Of a stretch of DNA of 17,060 nt, positions 6,326-13,877 are shown in pieces. Origin of the DNA: an uncultured Collinsella sp. (lineage in GTDB: Bacteria > Actinomycetota > Coriobacteriia > Coriobacteriales > Coriobacteriaceae). The stretch lies in assembly GCA_902492855.1 (NCBI GenBank), contig CABUMU010000037.1, positions 1-17,060 on the forward strand. The letters run 5' to 3'. The notes below the pieces were generated by a model that made no database searches, was not told where the DNA came from, and saw only the letters and a program-made list of their open reading frames with translations. The first letter of the stretch is position 1. Each line of letters starts with the position of its first letter. The position numbers and the translations under genes are program-made.

Positions 6326-7162
6326 ATGAGCTACCCCCAGCTTGCCGTTATGAATATCAGCCATCGCTACTTTGATCTTGAGGAGTTCTTTTCTTCGGCA
6401 GCGGTTTCGGGCTATACGTGTTGCGAGTTTTGGACCGGGGCGATGCATCTGTATGTCGATTGCCATGGATACGATTCGCTCGAGCAGGTGCGGGAGCTGT
6501 CACAGCGGTATGGGGTTCGGATTGTGGGGCTTTGTCCCGAACAGAACAACCCCAAGCCGTGGAATATCGCGGCGCGCGGGAATGAGGCGCGTGCCCGCAC
6601 GCTCGCGTACTTTAAGAACGTTGTGGATATTGCGGCGGAACTTGGAGCCGAGCAGGTCATGGTCTCGAGCGGCTGGGCATTTTTGAACGAGCCGATCGAG
6701 GACGCGTGGGGTCGCAGCGCCTCGATGCTGCGTGCGATTGCCGAACATGCGGGAGAGCGCGGCGTGCGACTGGTGCTCGAGGCCCTACAGCCGGTTGAGT
6801 CGATGATCGTGAACTCGGCGGCCGATACGAAGCGCATGATCGAGGCGGTTGATCATCCGGCACTTAAGGCGTGTCTGGATTTGGGCGCTATGGCGGTGGC
6901 GGGGGATACCATCGACGATTATTTCGATCTACTTGGCGATGATGTCGCCCACGTGCATTTTGTCGATGTTGCGGCAGATGGCACGACGCATCTTGCCTGG
7001 GGTGACGGCGACCGCGATATGCGCGCCGACCTGGATAGGCTGGTGGCGCGCGGCTATCGCGGAGTTGTTTCGGCCGAGACCTATGACTGGCGCTATTTTG
7101 CCGACCCCGCAGCTGCCGATGCGCAGGTAATGGCAGAGTATCGTCGTGCGATTGGCGCCTAG
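6326..7162 (+). CDS. frlC: FrlC-like sugar-phosphate isomerase/epimerase (TIM barrel)
   Basis: This 278-residue cytoplasmic protein belongs to the AP endonuclease 2 / xylose isomerase-like TIM-barrel family. It aligns along its length with what I recall of E. coli FrlC: YTCCEFWTGAMHLY versus YDGIEIWGGRPHAF, IVGLCPEQNNPKPWNI versus IIGYTPETNGYPYNM, and LVLEALQPVESMIVNSAAD versus LILEPLTPYESNVVCNAND. The expected divalent-metal ligands are E152, D185, H211 and E251. FrlC interconverts fructoselysine and psicoselysine. In a PTS-based route the substrate would more likely be a 6-phosphate or another Amadori isomer, which is inference. The ATG at 6326 has the RBS GGAGAG at 6315-6320. A longer frame open from 6266 would run through the terminator hairpin and is rejected. 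The neighbouring deglycases and PTS support an Amadori role; a general hexulose epimerase is the main alternative. Confidence 0.7.
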   Translation: MSYPQLAVMNISHRYFDLEEFFSSAAVSGYTCCEFWTGAMHLYVDCHGYDSLEQVRELSQRYGVRIVGLCPEQNNPKPWNIAARGNEARARTLAYFKNVVDIAAELGAEQVMVSSGWAFLNEPIEDAWGRSASMLRAIAEHAGERGVRLVLEALQPVESMIVNSAADTKRMIEAVDHPALKACLDLGAMAVAGDTIDDYFDLLGDDVAHVHFVDVAADGTTHLAWGDGDRDMRADLDRLVARGYRGVVSAETYDWRYFADPAAADAQVMAEYRRAIGA

Positions 7163-7250
7163 GTGGGGTTGGGCTGCGGCAATCTGCCCTATGTTTCCAA
7201 ATGAATACGGTGTGAGCCGTTGCGACGGATTTTCCCCGCAAACACTCTAG

Positions 7251-7256
7251 TATGCT
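7251..7256 (+). promoter_or_regulatory. Candidate -10 element of the his operon
   Basis: TATGCT fits the TAnnnT pattern and lies in a short AT-rich patch 75 bases before the HisZG start. No good -35 is visible at 16-18 bases upstream. If used, transcription would start near 7263, just before the hairpin at 7265-7296. Confidence 0.3.
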
Positions 7257-7264
7257 AAAGTACC

Positions 7265-7296
7265 CAGAAGACCGGCGGAGCTATGCCGGTCTTCTG
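7265..7296 (+). other. 12-bp perfect hairpin in the his leader / frlC trailer
   Basis: Bases 7265-7276 (CAGAAGACCGGC) pair perfectly with 7285-7296 (GCCGGTCTTCTG) around an 8-base loop. No T-run follows (CTCTATAT). It could be a terminator-like structure for the frlC-like gene or a stable 5' stem-loop of the his mRNA. I see neither a T-box signature nor a histidine-rich leader peptide in 7163-7331. Confidence 0.5.
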
Positions 7297-7331
7297 CTCT
7301 ATATGAAACACAGCATGAGGAGGCTCACCAG

Positions 7332-9047
7332 ATGACGGCCACACCGTGGGGATTCCGGGACATATTGCCCGAGGAGGCTCAGGCGCGCGAGGAGATCGCA
7401 TGTACGGTGAAGGGCTGCTTTAGGGAGCATCATTACCTGCCGGTCGAAACGCCGCTGCTCGAGGACAAGGGCTCACTCGAGGAAGGCGGCCGCATTGCGG
7501 ACACGCCGTTTAAGCTCTTTGATGAAGACGGTCGCCTGCTGGTGGTCCGTCCCGACAACACATTGCCGATCGTGCGTCTGGTTTCGACCCGCATGCGCGC
7601 GGCCGACCTGCCCCTGCGCCTTCGCTACGAGGCGCCGGTGGTTCGTGAGTGCCAGCGCAATGCCGGTGGCTCGCGTCAGTTTACACAGCTGGGCTTTGAG
7701 CTTATCGGCGCGGGCGATACCGCGGGCGATGTCGAGATCGTCTCGCTGGTGGCGGAGGCCGTACGCGAGCTGGCGCTTCCCGATGCGCGCATTATCGCAG
7801 GCAGCGTGCGTCCTTTTAAGGAATTGCTCGCGGTATGCGAGGATCGTGAGCTGGCTGCCGAGGCCCTGCGCTGCGTGCATGCCAACGACTTTGTGGGCCT
7901 CGATGCCCGCGTGGCTGCCAGCGCCGAGTCCGATGCCGTCAAGGCCGCCATTAGCGAGCTGCCGCGTCTGCACGGCGGAGCCGAGGTGCTCGATCGCGTG
8001 GATGCGTTGCTGGTTGCCGCCGGTATCGTCGCGCCGCTCACGCACGAGCTACGCGCTCTGGTCGAGGGCTTGGCTCCCGAGGACGCTCAGGTGCTGTCCT
8101 TCGACTTCTCCATCATGAACTCGTTTGATTACTACACGGGCCTGGTCTTTAAGGCCTATGCCGGTGGCCTGCCCGATCCGGTGGGCTCGGGCGGTCGCTA
8201 CGACTCCATCTTTACCGGTGCATTTGGCGACGGCATCGAGGTGCCGGCGGCGGGCTTTGCCTTTTCGCTCGAGCGTCTGGAGGCCGCGCGCACCTCGGCC
8301 GAGGACGCTGCTTCCGATGGTGACCATGCCGTGGGGCGCGGCACCGAGGGTCCGCTGCGCATCGCCGTGCCCAAGGGCTCGCTCAAGGCCGACACGCTCG
8401 ACGTGCTCGAGGCCGCAGGTTTGGACGTCTCTGAGCTGCGTGACCCCGGCCGTCACCTGATTGTGCGCGGTCGCGACACGCGTGCCGGCGAGGGCACGGT
8501 CGGCGATATCGAGTTTGTCATCGTGCGCCCCAGCGACGCGCCTGCTTTTGTGGGCTGTGGCGGTGCCGATTGCGGCATCTGCGGTTGGGATTCGCTTATC
8601 GAGGCAGACCTCAACCTGCTGCAGCTGGTCGACCTGGGCTATGGCCTGTGCACCTTTATCGAGGCGGAGCCCGCATGGCGCGCCGGTCAGGCCGAGCGCA
8701 ACTATGCTCGCCGCGGGTCGCTTCGCGTGGCCACCAAGTATCCGCGCATTGCGAGTGCCTGGTATGCCGAGCGCGGCGTGAACGTCGACATCGTTTCGCT
8801 GCACGGCAACATCGAGCTGGGCCCCATCGTCGGCATGACCGATCGCATCGTGGATATTACCGCCACGGGCGCCACGCTGCGCGACAACGACCTGGTTATC
8901 ACCGGCCGCATCATGGACTGCACGGCCCGCTTCTTTGTCAACCCGGGTGCCGCTCGCCTGGACCCGCGCGTACGCAATCTGGCCGATCGCTTGGCCGCGG
9001 CCGTGAAGGACAAGCATTTTGAGCCCGTCGCGGGCTCGGCACAATAG
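7332..9047 (+). CDS. hisZG: HisZ-HisG fusion: ATP phosphoribosyltransferase, regulatory plus catalytic subunits
   Basis: One 571-residue frame carries both subunits of the first histidine-biosynthesis enzyme, which joins ATP and PRPP. Residues 1 to about 315 are HisZ, a histidyl-tRNA synthetase-like regulatory domain: TPWGFRDILPEEA, RYEAPVVRECQRNAGGSRQF from R98, FDFSIMNSFDYYTGLVF from F257, and GSGGRYDS at 285-292. A polar linker of about 25 residues leads to HisG at 342-571: LRIAVPKGSL, GADCGICGWDSL, RVATKYPRIAS and the PRPP loop DITATGATL at 508-516. HisG is the short form, lacking the C-terminal ACT-like regulatory domain, so it should need HisZ. Hetero-octameric enzymes use four of each, which a 1:1 fusion fits. 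I see no stop or frameshift in the linker. The RBS GAGGAGG at 7317-7323 supports the ATG. C409, C414 and C417 are unusual in HisG. Confidence 0.9.
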   Translation: MTATPWGFRDILPEEAQAREEIACTVKGCFREHHYLPVETPLLEDKGSLEEGGRIADTPFKLFDEDGRLLVVRPDNTLPIVRLVSTRMRAADLPLRLRYEAPVVRECQRNAGGSRQFTQLGFELIGAGDTAGDVEIVSLVAEAVRELALPDARIIAGSVRPFKELLAVCEDRELAAEALRCVHANDFVGLDARVAASAESDAVKAAISELPRLHGGAEVLDRVDALLVAAGIVAPLTHELRALVEGLAPEDAQVLSFDFSIMNSFDYYTGLVFKAYAGGLPDPVGSGGRYDSIFTGAFGDGIEVPAAGFAFSLERLEAARTSAEDAASDGDHAVGRGTEGPLRIAVPKGSLKADTLDVLEAAGLDVSELRDPGRHLIVRGRDTRAGEGTVGDIEFVIVRPSDAPAFVGCGGADCGICGWDSLIEADLNLLQLVDLGYGLCTFIEAEPAWRAGQAERNYARRGSLRVATKYPRIASAWYAERGVNVDIVSLHGNIELGPIVGMTDRIVDITATGATLRDNDLVITGRIMDCTARFFVNPGAARLDPRVRNLADRLAAAVKDKHFEPVAGSAQ

Positions 9048-9075
9048 CGCGAGCACGCACGGGCGCCCCAACGTA

Positions 9076-9118
9076 CGGGCTGCGGGCCGACTGGCGCCGC
9101 CGCCCGGCCTCTCGTTTT
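9076..9118 (+). terminator. Possible weak attenuator hairpin between HisZG and hisD
   Basis: CGGGC at 9076-9080 pairs with GCCCG at 9102-9106, and GCGG at 9082-9085 with CCGC at 9097-9100, with one mismatch and a further GCC/GGC pair inside. Five T residues (9114-9118) follow after eight bases. The distance from stem to T-run makes full termination unlikely; partial attenuation inside the operon is possible. Confidence 0.3.
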
Positions 9119-9152
9119 TCGAACACAACCTCGACCGATAGGGGATACCGAT

Positions 9153-10589
9153 ATGAAGACCATCAAGCTTGCTCCCGGTGAGCGTCTCGTTACCAATCAG
9201 CTCAACCGCAAGGGCGTGCTGCCGCAAAACATCGTCGACGCCGCCCGCGATATCGTGGCCAACGTGCGCGCCAACGGCGATGCCGCGGTGCGCGATTACT
9301 GCCAGCGTTTTGACGGTGTCGAACTGCAGAGCTTCCGTCTGCCGCAAGAGCAGATCGATGCCGCACTCGAAGGTCTCGACCCGGCCTTTGTCGCCGCGCT
9401 CGAGAAGGCCGCGCGTCAGATTCGCGAGTTCCACCAGCGCGAGGTCGAGCAGAGCTGGTTTACCACGCGTGCGGATGGCACGATGCTCGGCGTTAAGGTG
9501 ACCCCGCTCGCGGCGGCCGGCATCTACGTGCCGGGCGGTCGTGCGCAGTATCCTTCCACGGTGCTCATGAATGCCATTCCCGCCAAGGTTGCCGGCGTCA
9601 AGCGCGTGGTTATGGTGACTCCGCCGCAAAAGGATGGCCTGATCAGCCCCTACACGCTCGCCGCGGCAAAGCTCGGCGGCGTGGACGAAATCTATATGGT
9701 GGGCGGCGCCCAGGCCGTGGCCGCACTTGCGTATGGTACCGAGACCATTCCGCGCGTCGACAAAATTACCGGACCGGGCAACGCTTTTGTCGCCGCGGCC
9801 AAGCAGATTGTCTCGGGCGATGTGGGTATCGATATGGTCGCCGGTCCCTCCGAGGTCTGCGTGCTGGCCGACGCCACGGCCAAGCCTATGGTGGTCGCGG
9901 CAGACCTGATGGCCCAGGCCGAGCACGATCCGCTGGCAGCCTGCTATCTGGTGACTTGCGACGAGCAGTTTGCGCGCGAGGTCGAGGCCGGCATCGACAT
10001 TCTGGTGGCGCAGTCGCCGCGTGCCGAGATCACGCGCGCCTCGCTCGACAACGAAGGCACCATTGTGGTGGCCGCCGATATGGCTGCCGCCGTCGAGGCC
10101 GTGAACACCGTGGCGCCCGAGCACTTGGAGCTGCACTGCAAGGATGCGATGGGCTTGCTCGGCGGCATTCGCAACGCCGGCGCCATCTTTGTGGGCGCTT
10201 GGAGCTCCGAACCGCTTGGCGATTATGTTGCCGGCCCCAACCACACGCTGCCGACCGGCGGCACGGCCATGTTCTCCAATCCGCTTTCGGTCGAAGAGTT
10301 CGTTAAGCGCTCGAGTGTCATTTGCTATACGCCCGAGGGCCTGCTCTCCGACGCTCCCGCCACACAGCGTCTGGCCGAGGCCGAGGGCCTGTGGGCGCAC
10401 GCGCTCTCTGCTGCCCTGCGTCGTCGCGTGCTGGAGCAGGGTGAGGATGCCGTGAGTGCCGAGTCGCTGGCTGCGGCCGACCTGACCAAGGTCGCCTGGC
10501 CGGGTGATACGACCGCGACGGTTGCCGAGGGCGTGGACCTGGCGGCAGCAGGCGCAGATGGCGCTGGCGTGGCTGGCGAGGAGGCCTAA
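9153..10589 (+). CDS. hisD: Histidinol dehydrogenase
   Basis: HisD performs the final two NAD-dependent oxidations from L-histidinol to L-histidine. The signatures are AAGIYVPGGRAQYPSTVLM, DKITGPGNAFVAAAK and DMVAGPSEV. Zinc and catalytic positions are intact: Q255 and H258 in MAQAEHDP, the acid/base pair E323-H324 in APEHLEL, D357 in LGDYVAGPNHTLPTGG and H416 in GLWAHALS. The ATG at 9153 begins MKTIKLAPGERL, but only a loose RBS (AGGGGAT) precedes it. At 478 residues it is about 45 longer than usual because of an Ala/Gly/Val-rich C-terminal tail after residue 430. It lies 105 bases after HisZG, and the next gene starts one base after its stop. Confidence 0.96.
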   Translation: MKTIKLAPGERLVTNQLNRKGVLPQNIVDAARDIVANVRANGDAAVRDYCQRFDGVELQSFRLPQEQIDAALEGLDPAFVAALEKAARQIREFHQREVEQSWFTTRADGTMLGVKVTPLAAAGIYVPGGRAQYPSTVLMNAIPAKVAGVKRVVMVTPPQKDGLISPYTLAAAKLGGVDEIYMVGGAQAVAALAYGTETIPRVDKITGPGNAFVAAAKQIVSGDVGIDMVAGPSEVCVLADATAKPMVVAADLMAQAEHDPLAACYLVTCDEQFAREVEAGIDILVAQSPRAEITRASLDNEGTIVVAADMAAAVEAVNTVAPEHLELHCKDAMGLLGGIRNAGAIFVGAWSSEPLGDYVAGPNHTLPTGGTAMFSNPLSVEEFVKRSSVICYTPEGLLSDAPATQRLAEAEGLWAHALSAALRRRVLEQGEDAVSAESLAAADLTKVAWPGDTTATVAEGVDLAAAGADGAGVAGEEA

Positions 10590-10590
10590 C

Positions 10591-11706
10591 ATGGCCGAAC
10601 TCACGCCGCGCATGAAGGAGCTCGTCCAGCCCTACTTGGCCGGTATCGAACCCTACGATCCCGACTTTGCGCCCACGCGCATCAATCTTTCGGCCAACGA
10701 GAACACCTATCCCGTGCCGGCTGGCGTGCGCAAGGCGGTCGACGCGGCCCTGGCTGCCACGCCGCTCAACCGCTATCCCGACCCCATGTCCAACGACCTG
10801 CGCGATGAGCTTGCTGCCTGGCATGGCGTGGCACGTGAGAATATTTGCGTGGGCAACGGCGGCGACGAGCTGCTCTATAACTACCTGCTGGCGTTTGGCG
10901 GCGCGGGACGGACCCTGCTCAACTGCCCGCCGTGCTTTAGCGAGTATGCGTTCTTTGCGTCTCTGTGCCAGACCGAGGTGCGCGATGTGTGGCGCGATCC
11001 GGTAACCTTTGAGCTCGACCAAGCGGCTGTGCTCGCCGTGGCGCCGGAGTGCAACCTTGCTATCGTGACCTCGCCCAACAATCCCACGGGCGATGTGGCT
11101 CCGCTCGACTTTGTCGCGGCCCTGTGCGATGCGTGCCCCGGCATGGTTATGATCGACGAGGCTTACGTTGAGTTTGCCGACGATTCGTTTGGCGCGGCCA
11201 CCACGGCGCAGGGGCTTATCGCCGAGCATCCCAACCTGGTGATTCTGCATACGTTGTCCAAGGCGTTTGGCGCTGCCGGTACGCGTCTGGGTTACGTGAT
11301 CGCGGCGCCCGAGGTCATCGACGTGTTCGCAGCGATTCGCCAGATCTATTCGGTCAATGTGCTGAGCCAGGCGGCAGCGCTTGCCTGCGTGCGTGCCCGC
11401 GATGCCTACACGCCCGTGGTGGCGCAGGTCGCAACCGAGCGCGAGCGCGAGCTGTGTGCCCTGCGCGCGATGGCTGCCGAGGGCCTGCCTGTGGAGGCAT
11501 GGCCGAGCGCAGCAAACTTTGTGCTCGTGCGCACGCCGCACGCCACGCGCGTGCGCGAGCGTCTGCGCGATGAGTATTCGATTTTGGTGCGCGACTTTAG
11601 CTATGCACCGGGCCTTGCGGACTGTCTGCGCATTACTGTGGGTACCCCGCAGGAAAACGACGAGGTGCTGGCTGCGTTTGCCGCGCTGGTGAAGGAGGAG
11701 GTGTAG
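10591..11706 (+). CDS. hisC: Histidinol-phosphate aminotransferase
   Basis: This 371-residue class I/II PLP aminotransferase converts imidazole-acetol phosphate to histidinol phosphate using glutamate. INLSANENTYPVP, NRYPDP and TSPNNPTG are family signatures. K224 in TLSKAFGAAGTRLGY is the PLP Schiff-base lysine, D189 and Y192 (MIDEAYVEF) contact the cofactor, and R347 in CLRITVGT binds the substrate carboxylate or phosphate. The ATG at 10591, one base after the hisD stop, has the RBS GAGGAGG at 10578-10584 inside hisD. A longer frame open from 10504 would overlap the hisD tail and lacks such a site. The stop abuts the hisB ATG, so the genes are translationally coupled. Confidence 0.95.
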   Translation: MAELTPRMKELVQPYLAGIEPYDPDFAPTRINLSANENTYPVPAGVRKAVDAALAATPLNRYPDPMSNDLRDELAAWHGVARENICVGNGGDELLYNYLLAFGGAGRTLLNCPPCFSEYAFFASLCQTEVRDVWRDPVTFELDQAAVLAVAPECNLAIVTSPNNPTGDVAPLDFVAALCDACPGMVMIDEAYVEFADDSFGAATTAQGLIAEHPNLVILHTLSKAFGAAGTRLGYVIAAPEVIDVFAAIRQIYSVNVLSQAAALACVRARDAYTPVVAQVATERERELCALRAMAAEGLPVEAWPSAANFVLVRTPHATRVRERLRDEYSILVRDFSYAPGLADCLRITVGTPQENDEVLAAFAALVKEEV

Positions 11707-12294
11707 ATGGGCCGTTATGCCGAGGTAACCCGCAAGACGGGCGAGACCGATATTGTCGTCAAGCTCGACCTGGACGGATCTGGCGTGTGCGATATCTCGA
11801 CCGGCGTGCCGTTTTTCGACCCCATGCTCAACGCCTTTGGCCGCCATGGTCTGTTTGACCTGACGGTACACGCGGTGGGCGACGTGGAGGTCGATGCGCA
11901 CCACACCGTCGAGGATACGGGCATTGTGCTGGGCGAGGCGTTCTGCCAGGCGCTGGGCGACAAGGCGGGCATTACGCGCTTTGCCGATGCGGCGATTGCC
12001 ATGGACGAGACGCTCGTGATGGCCGCCGTTGACATCTCGGGTCGCGGGCAGGCCTACTGCGAGCTGCCCGTGCCGACCGAGCGCGTGGGCAGCTTTGATA
12101 CCGAGCTGGCCGTCGAGTTCTTCTATGCCTTTGCACGCGATGCCAAGCTCACGCTGCACGTGCGCGAGCTGGCGGGCGGCAACTCGCACCACATTATCGA
12201 GGCCGCCTTTAAGGCCGTGGGCCGCACGATGCGTCGCGCCTGCGAGCTCGATCCCCACGTGCAGGGCATCCCCAGCACCAAGGGCTCGCTGTAA
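11707..12294 (+). CDS. hisB: Imidazoleglycerol-phosphate dehydratase
   Basis: This 195-residue monofunctional HisB removes water from imidazoleglycerol phosphate to give imidazole-acetol phosphate. The duplicated His-rich metal motifs are present: DAHHTVEDTG with H65, H66, E69 and D70, and NSHHIIEAAFKA in the second half. FFDPMLNAFGRHG and the C-terminal GIPSTKGSL are also typical. There is no fused phosphatase domain, consistent with the separate PHP phosphatase downstream. The ATG directly follows the hisC stop, with the RBS in AAGGAGGAGG at the hisC end. A 117-base gap with a large inverted repeat follows before the upstream hisH ATG. Confidence 0.96.
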   Translation: MGRYAEVTRKTGETDIVVKLDLDGSGVCDISTGVPFFDPMLNAFGRHGLFDLTVHAVGDVEVDAHHTVEDTGIVLGEAFCQALGDKAGITRFADAAIAMDETLVMAAVDISGRGQAYCELPVPTERVGSFDTELAVEFFYAFARDAKLTLHVRELAGGNSHHIIEAAFKAVGRTMRRACELDPHVQGIPSTKGSL

Positions 12295-12405
12295 CCTGCC
12301 AAAAAGGGACAGGTTTATTTTGGCAGGTTTTATCTGCGGAAATGCTGTCTCATGTGGTGGGTGAACGTTTAACCGACCAAAATAAACCTGTCCCTTTTTG
12401 GCAGG
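12295..12405 (+). repeat. 29-bp perfect inverted repeat between hisB and hisH
   Basis: Bases 12295-12323 are the exact reverse complement of 12377-12405, separated by 53 bases. Inside the left arm, 12295-12304 (CCTGCCAAAA) also pairs with 12318-12327 (TTTTGGCAGG), followed by TTTTA, so an alternative terminator-like hairpin can form. The arms carry the core AAAAAGGGACAGGTTTA. The element starts directly after the hisB stop and ends just before hisH. It may be a non-autonomous mobile repeat or an attenuator. Confidence 0.85.
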
Positions 12406-12432
12406 TTTTGAATGGGAAAAGGGAGGGGTCGC

Positions 12433-13134
12433 GTGGGCGAACCGAAGATCGTGGTGGTCGACTACCACAAGGGCAACTTGTCGAGCGTCGTGCGCGGGCT
12501 TGCGCGCGCCGGTGCCGCTGCCTGCACATCGGACGATCCGGAGCAGATCCGCAACGCCGACGGCCTGGTCATCCCGGGCGTGGGCGCGTTCTATGACGCA
12601 ATCGCCTTTATGCGCCAGAGCGGCGAGGAGGTGGCCGTGCTCGATGCCGTTGCCGCCGGAACCCCGCTGCTCGGCATCTGCCTGGGCCTTCAGCTATTTT
12701 TTGAGCGCGGCAACGAGGGTGTGCCGGCGGACGAGGGTGCTGCCACGGACGGCGACGCCCCCGAGCAGGCCGGCGCCCCCTGGGTCGATGGCCTGGGCAT
12801 CATGCGTGGCTCGTGCACGCACCTGGAGTCGAGCCGCCTGAAGGTGCCGCACGTGGGCTGGGATCAGGTGCACATGACGCCTGCCGGCGCGGCCGATCCG
12901 CTGCTCGCCGGTTTTGCCGAGGGCGCCAATATGTACTTCACCCACAGCTACGCGGTGGCCGGCGACGTCGATGCCGCCGATGTGTTGGCGCGCACGCACT
13001 ATACACGGAGTTTCCCGTGCATCGTGCGCCACGGCAACGTGTGGGGCTGCCAGTTCCATCCCGAGAAATCCTCCGCGCTGGGTCAGCGCATCCTTAAGAA
13101 CTTCGTCAACATCGTCGAGGAGGTTGGCCGATGA
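12433..13134 (+). CDS. hisH: Imidazole glycerol phosphate synthase, glutamine amidotransferase subunit
   Basis: This class I glutamine amidotransferase makes ammonia from glutamine and channels it to HisF. Counting from the GTG start, the nucleophile is C83 in LLGICLGLQLFF, and H209 and E211 in CQFHPEKS complete the triad. The start KIVVVDYHKGNLSSV is typical. I prefer GTG 12433 (233 residues) because GGGAGGGG lies at 12421-12428; the in-frame ATG at 12412 has no good RBS and adds seven basic residues (240 total). Between LFFERG and VDGLGIMRG there is an acidic Ala/Asp insertion of about 20 residues, longer than in many HisH. The stop overlaps the hisA start by four bases (ATGA). Confidence 0.94.
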   Translation: MGEPKIVVVDYHKGNLSSVVRGLARAGAAACTSDDPEQIRNADGLVIPGVGAFYDAIAFMRQSGEEVAVLDAVAAGTPLLGICLGLQLFFERGNEGVPADEGAATDGDAPEQAGAPWVDGLGIMRGSCTHLESSRLKVPHVGWDQVHMTPAGAADPLLAGFAEGANMYFTHSYAVAGDVDAADVLARTHYTRSFPCIVRHGNVWGCQFHPEKSSALGQRILKNFVNIVEEVGR

Positions 13135-13874
13135 TCCTGTTTCCCGCAATCGATCTGATCGGCGGCAAGGTTGTGCGCCTGGAGCGCGGCGACCGCAACC
13201 GCTGCAAGGTATATTCCGATGACCCCGTGGCCGTCGCCCGCTCGTTTGCCGAGCAGGGCGCAAGCTGGGTGCATGTCGTCGACCTGTCCGCTGCCTTTGG
13301 CGAGGACGAGGACACATGCGCTGCCAACTCGGCGGCGATTAAGGCCATCTGCGGCGTCGACGGTCTGTCCGTGGACGTGGGCGGCGGCGTCCGCTCGCTT
13401 GCACGCATCGACGAGTTGGCAGGCTACGGCGCACGCCGCATCGCACTGGGCACCGTGCTGGTGACCGAGCCAGGTTTTGCCGAGGTGGCAGCCCAAGGCT
13501 TTGGCGAGCTACTGGTCGCCGACATTGCCGCGCGCGACGGCCAGGTTAAGGTGAACGGCTGGCGCGACGGCGCGGGCGTGGTGCTCGACGATGCCGTGGC
13601 GCAGCTTACCGAGCTGGGTTTTAAGCATCTGGTGTATACCGACATCGCGCGCGATGGCATGCAGACGGGCATCGATGTGGCGGCGTATCGCCATGTTGCC
13701 AAGGTCGCGGGCTTTCCTGTCGTGGCTTCGGGCGGCATCTCTACGCTCGACGACATTCGCGCGCTGGCTGCGGTGAGTGAGGGCGCGATTGAAGGTGCTA
13801 TTACCGGTCGCGCGCTCTACGAGGGCAACTTTACGCTGGTACAGGCGCTGGCCGCCGCCCGAGGGGAGGAGTAG
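13131..13874 (+). CDS. hisA: ProFAR isomerase (HisA)
   Basis: This 247-residue TIM barrel performs the Amadori rearrangement of ProFAR to PRFAR. D8 in FPAIDLIGGKVVRL and D131 in VADIAARDG are the expected catalytic acids, with YTDIARDGMQTG and VVASGGIST forming phosphate-binding strands. Bacterial bifunctional PriA of other actinobacteria also isomerises PRA in tryptophan synthesis; no feature here decides between HisA and PriA, so only the histidine role is called. The ATG overlaps the hisH stop as ATGA, indicating coupling. hisF begins three bases after its stop. Confidence 0.93.
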   Translation: MILFPAIDLIGGKVVRLERGDRNRCKVYSDDPVAVARSFAEQGASWVHVVDLSAAFGEDEDTCAANSAAIKAICGVDGLSVDVGGGVRSLARIDELAGYGARRIALGTVLVTEPGFAEVAAQGFGELLVADIAARDGQVKVNGWRDGAGVVLDDAVAQLTELGFKHLVYTDIARDGMQTGIDVAAYRHVAKVAGFPVVASGGISTLDDIRALAAVSEGAIEGAITGRALYEGNFTLVQALAAARGEE

Positions 13875-13877
13875 CCC

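Noticed and set aside
7163..7331. A T-box or histidine riboswitch in front of the his operon
   Set aside because: No T-box antiterminator motif, no histidine codon run and no terminator with a T-tract were found; only a simple hairpin is present.
7303..7335. A 10-codon frame (MKHSMRRLTR) whose TGA overlaps the HisZG ATG as ATGA
   Set aside because: It has no RBS and only one histidine, so it is not a convincing leader peptide; the overlap can arise by chance.
8049..10613. An 854-codon open frame on the - strand opposite HisZG and hisD, with similar long ones at 10318-12468, 13509-14846 and 5104-6258
   Set aside because: These mirror genuine genes with strong G/C third positions. Their predicted proteins are rich in His, Arg, Gly and Ala without family motifs, and the + strand genes have complete motifs and RBSs.
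12412..12432. ATG 12412 as the hisH start
   Set aside because: It lacks a good RBS and lies seven bases from the inverted repeat; GTG 12433 is in frame with a strong RBS and gives a normal N-terminus.
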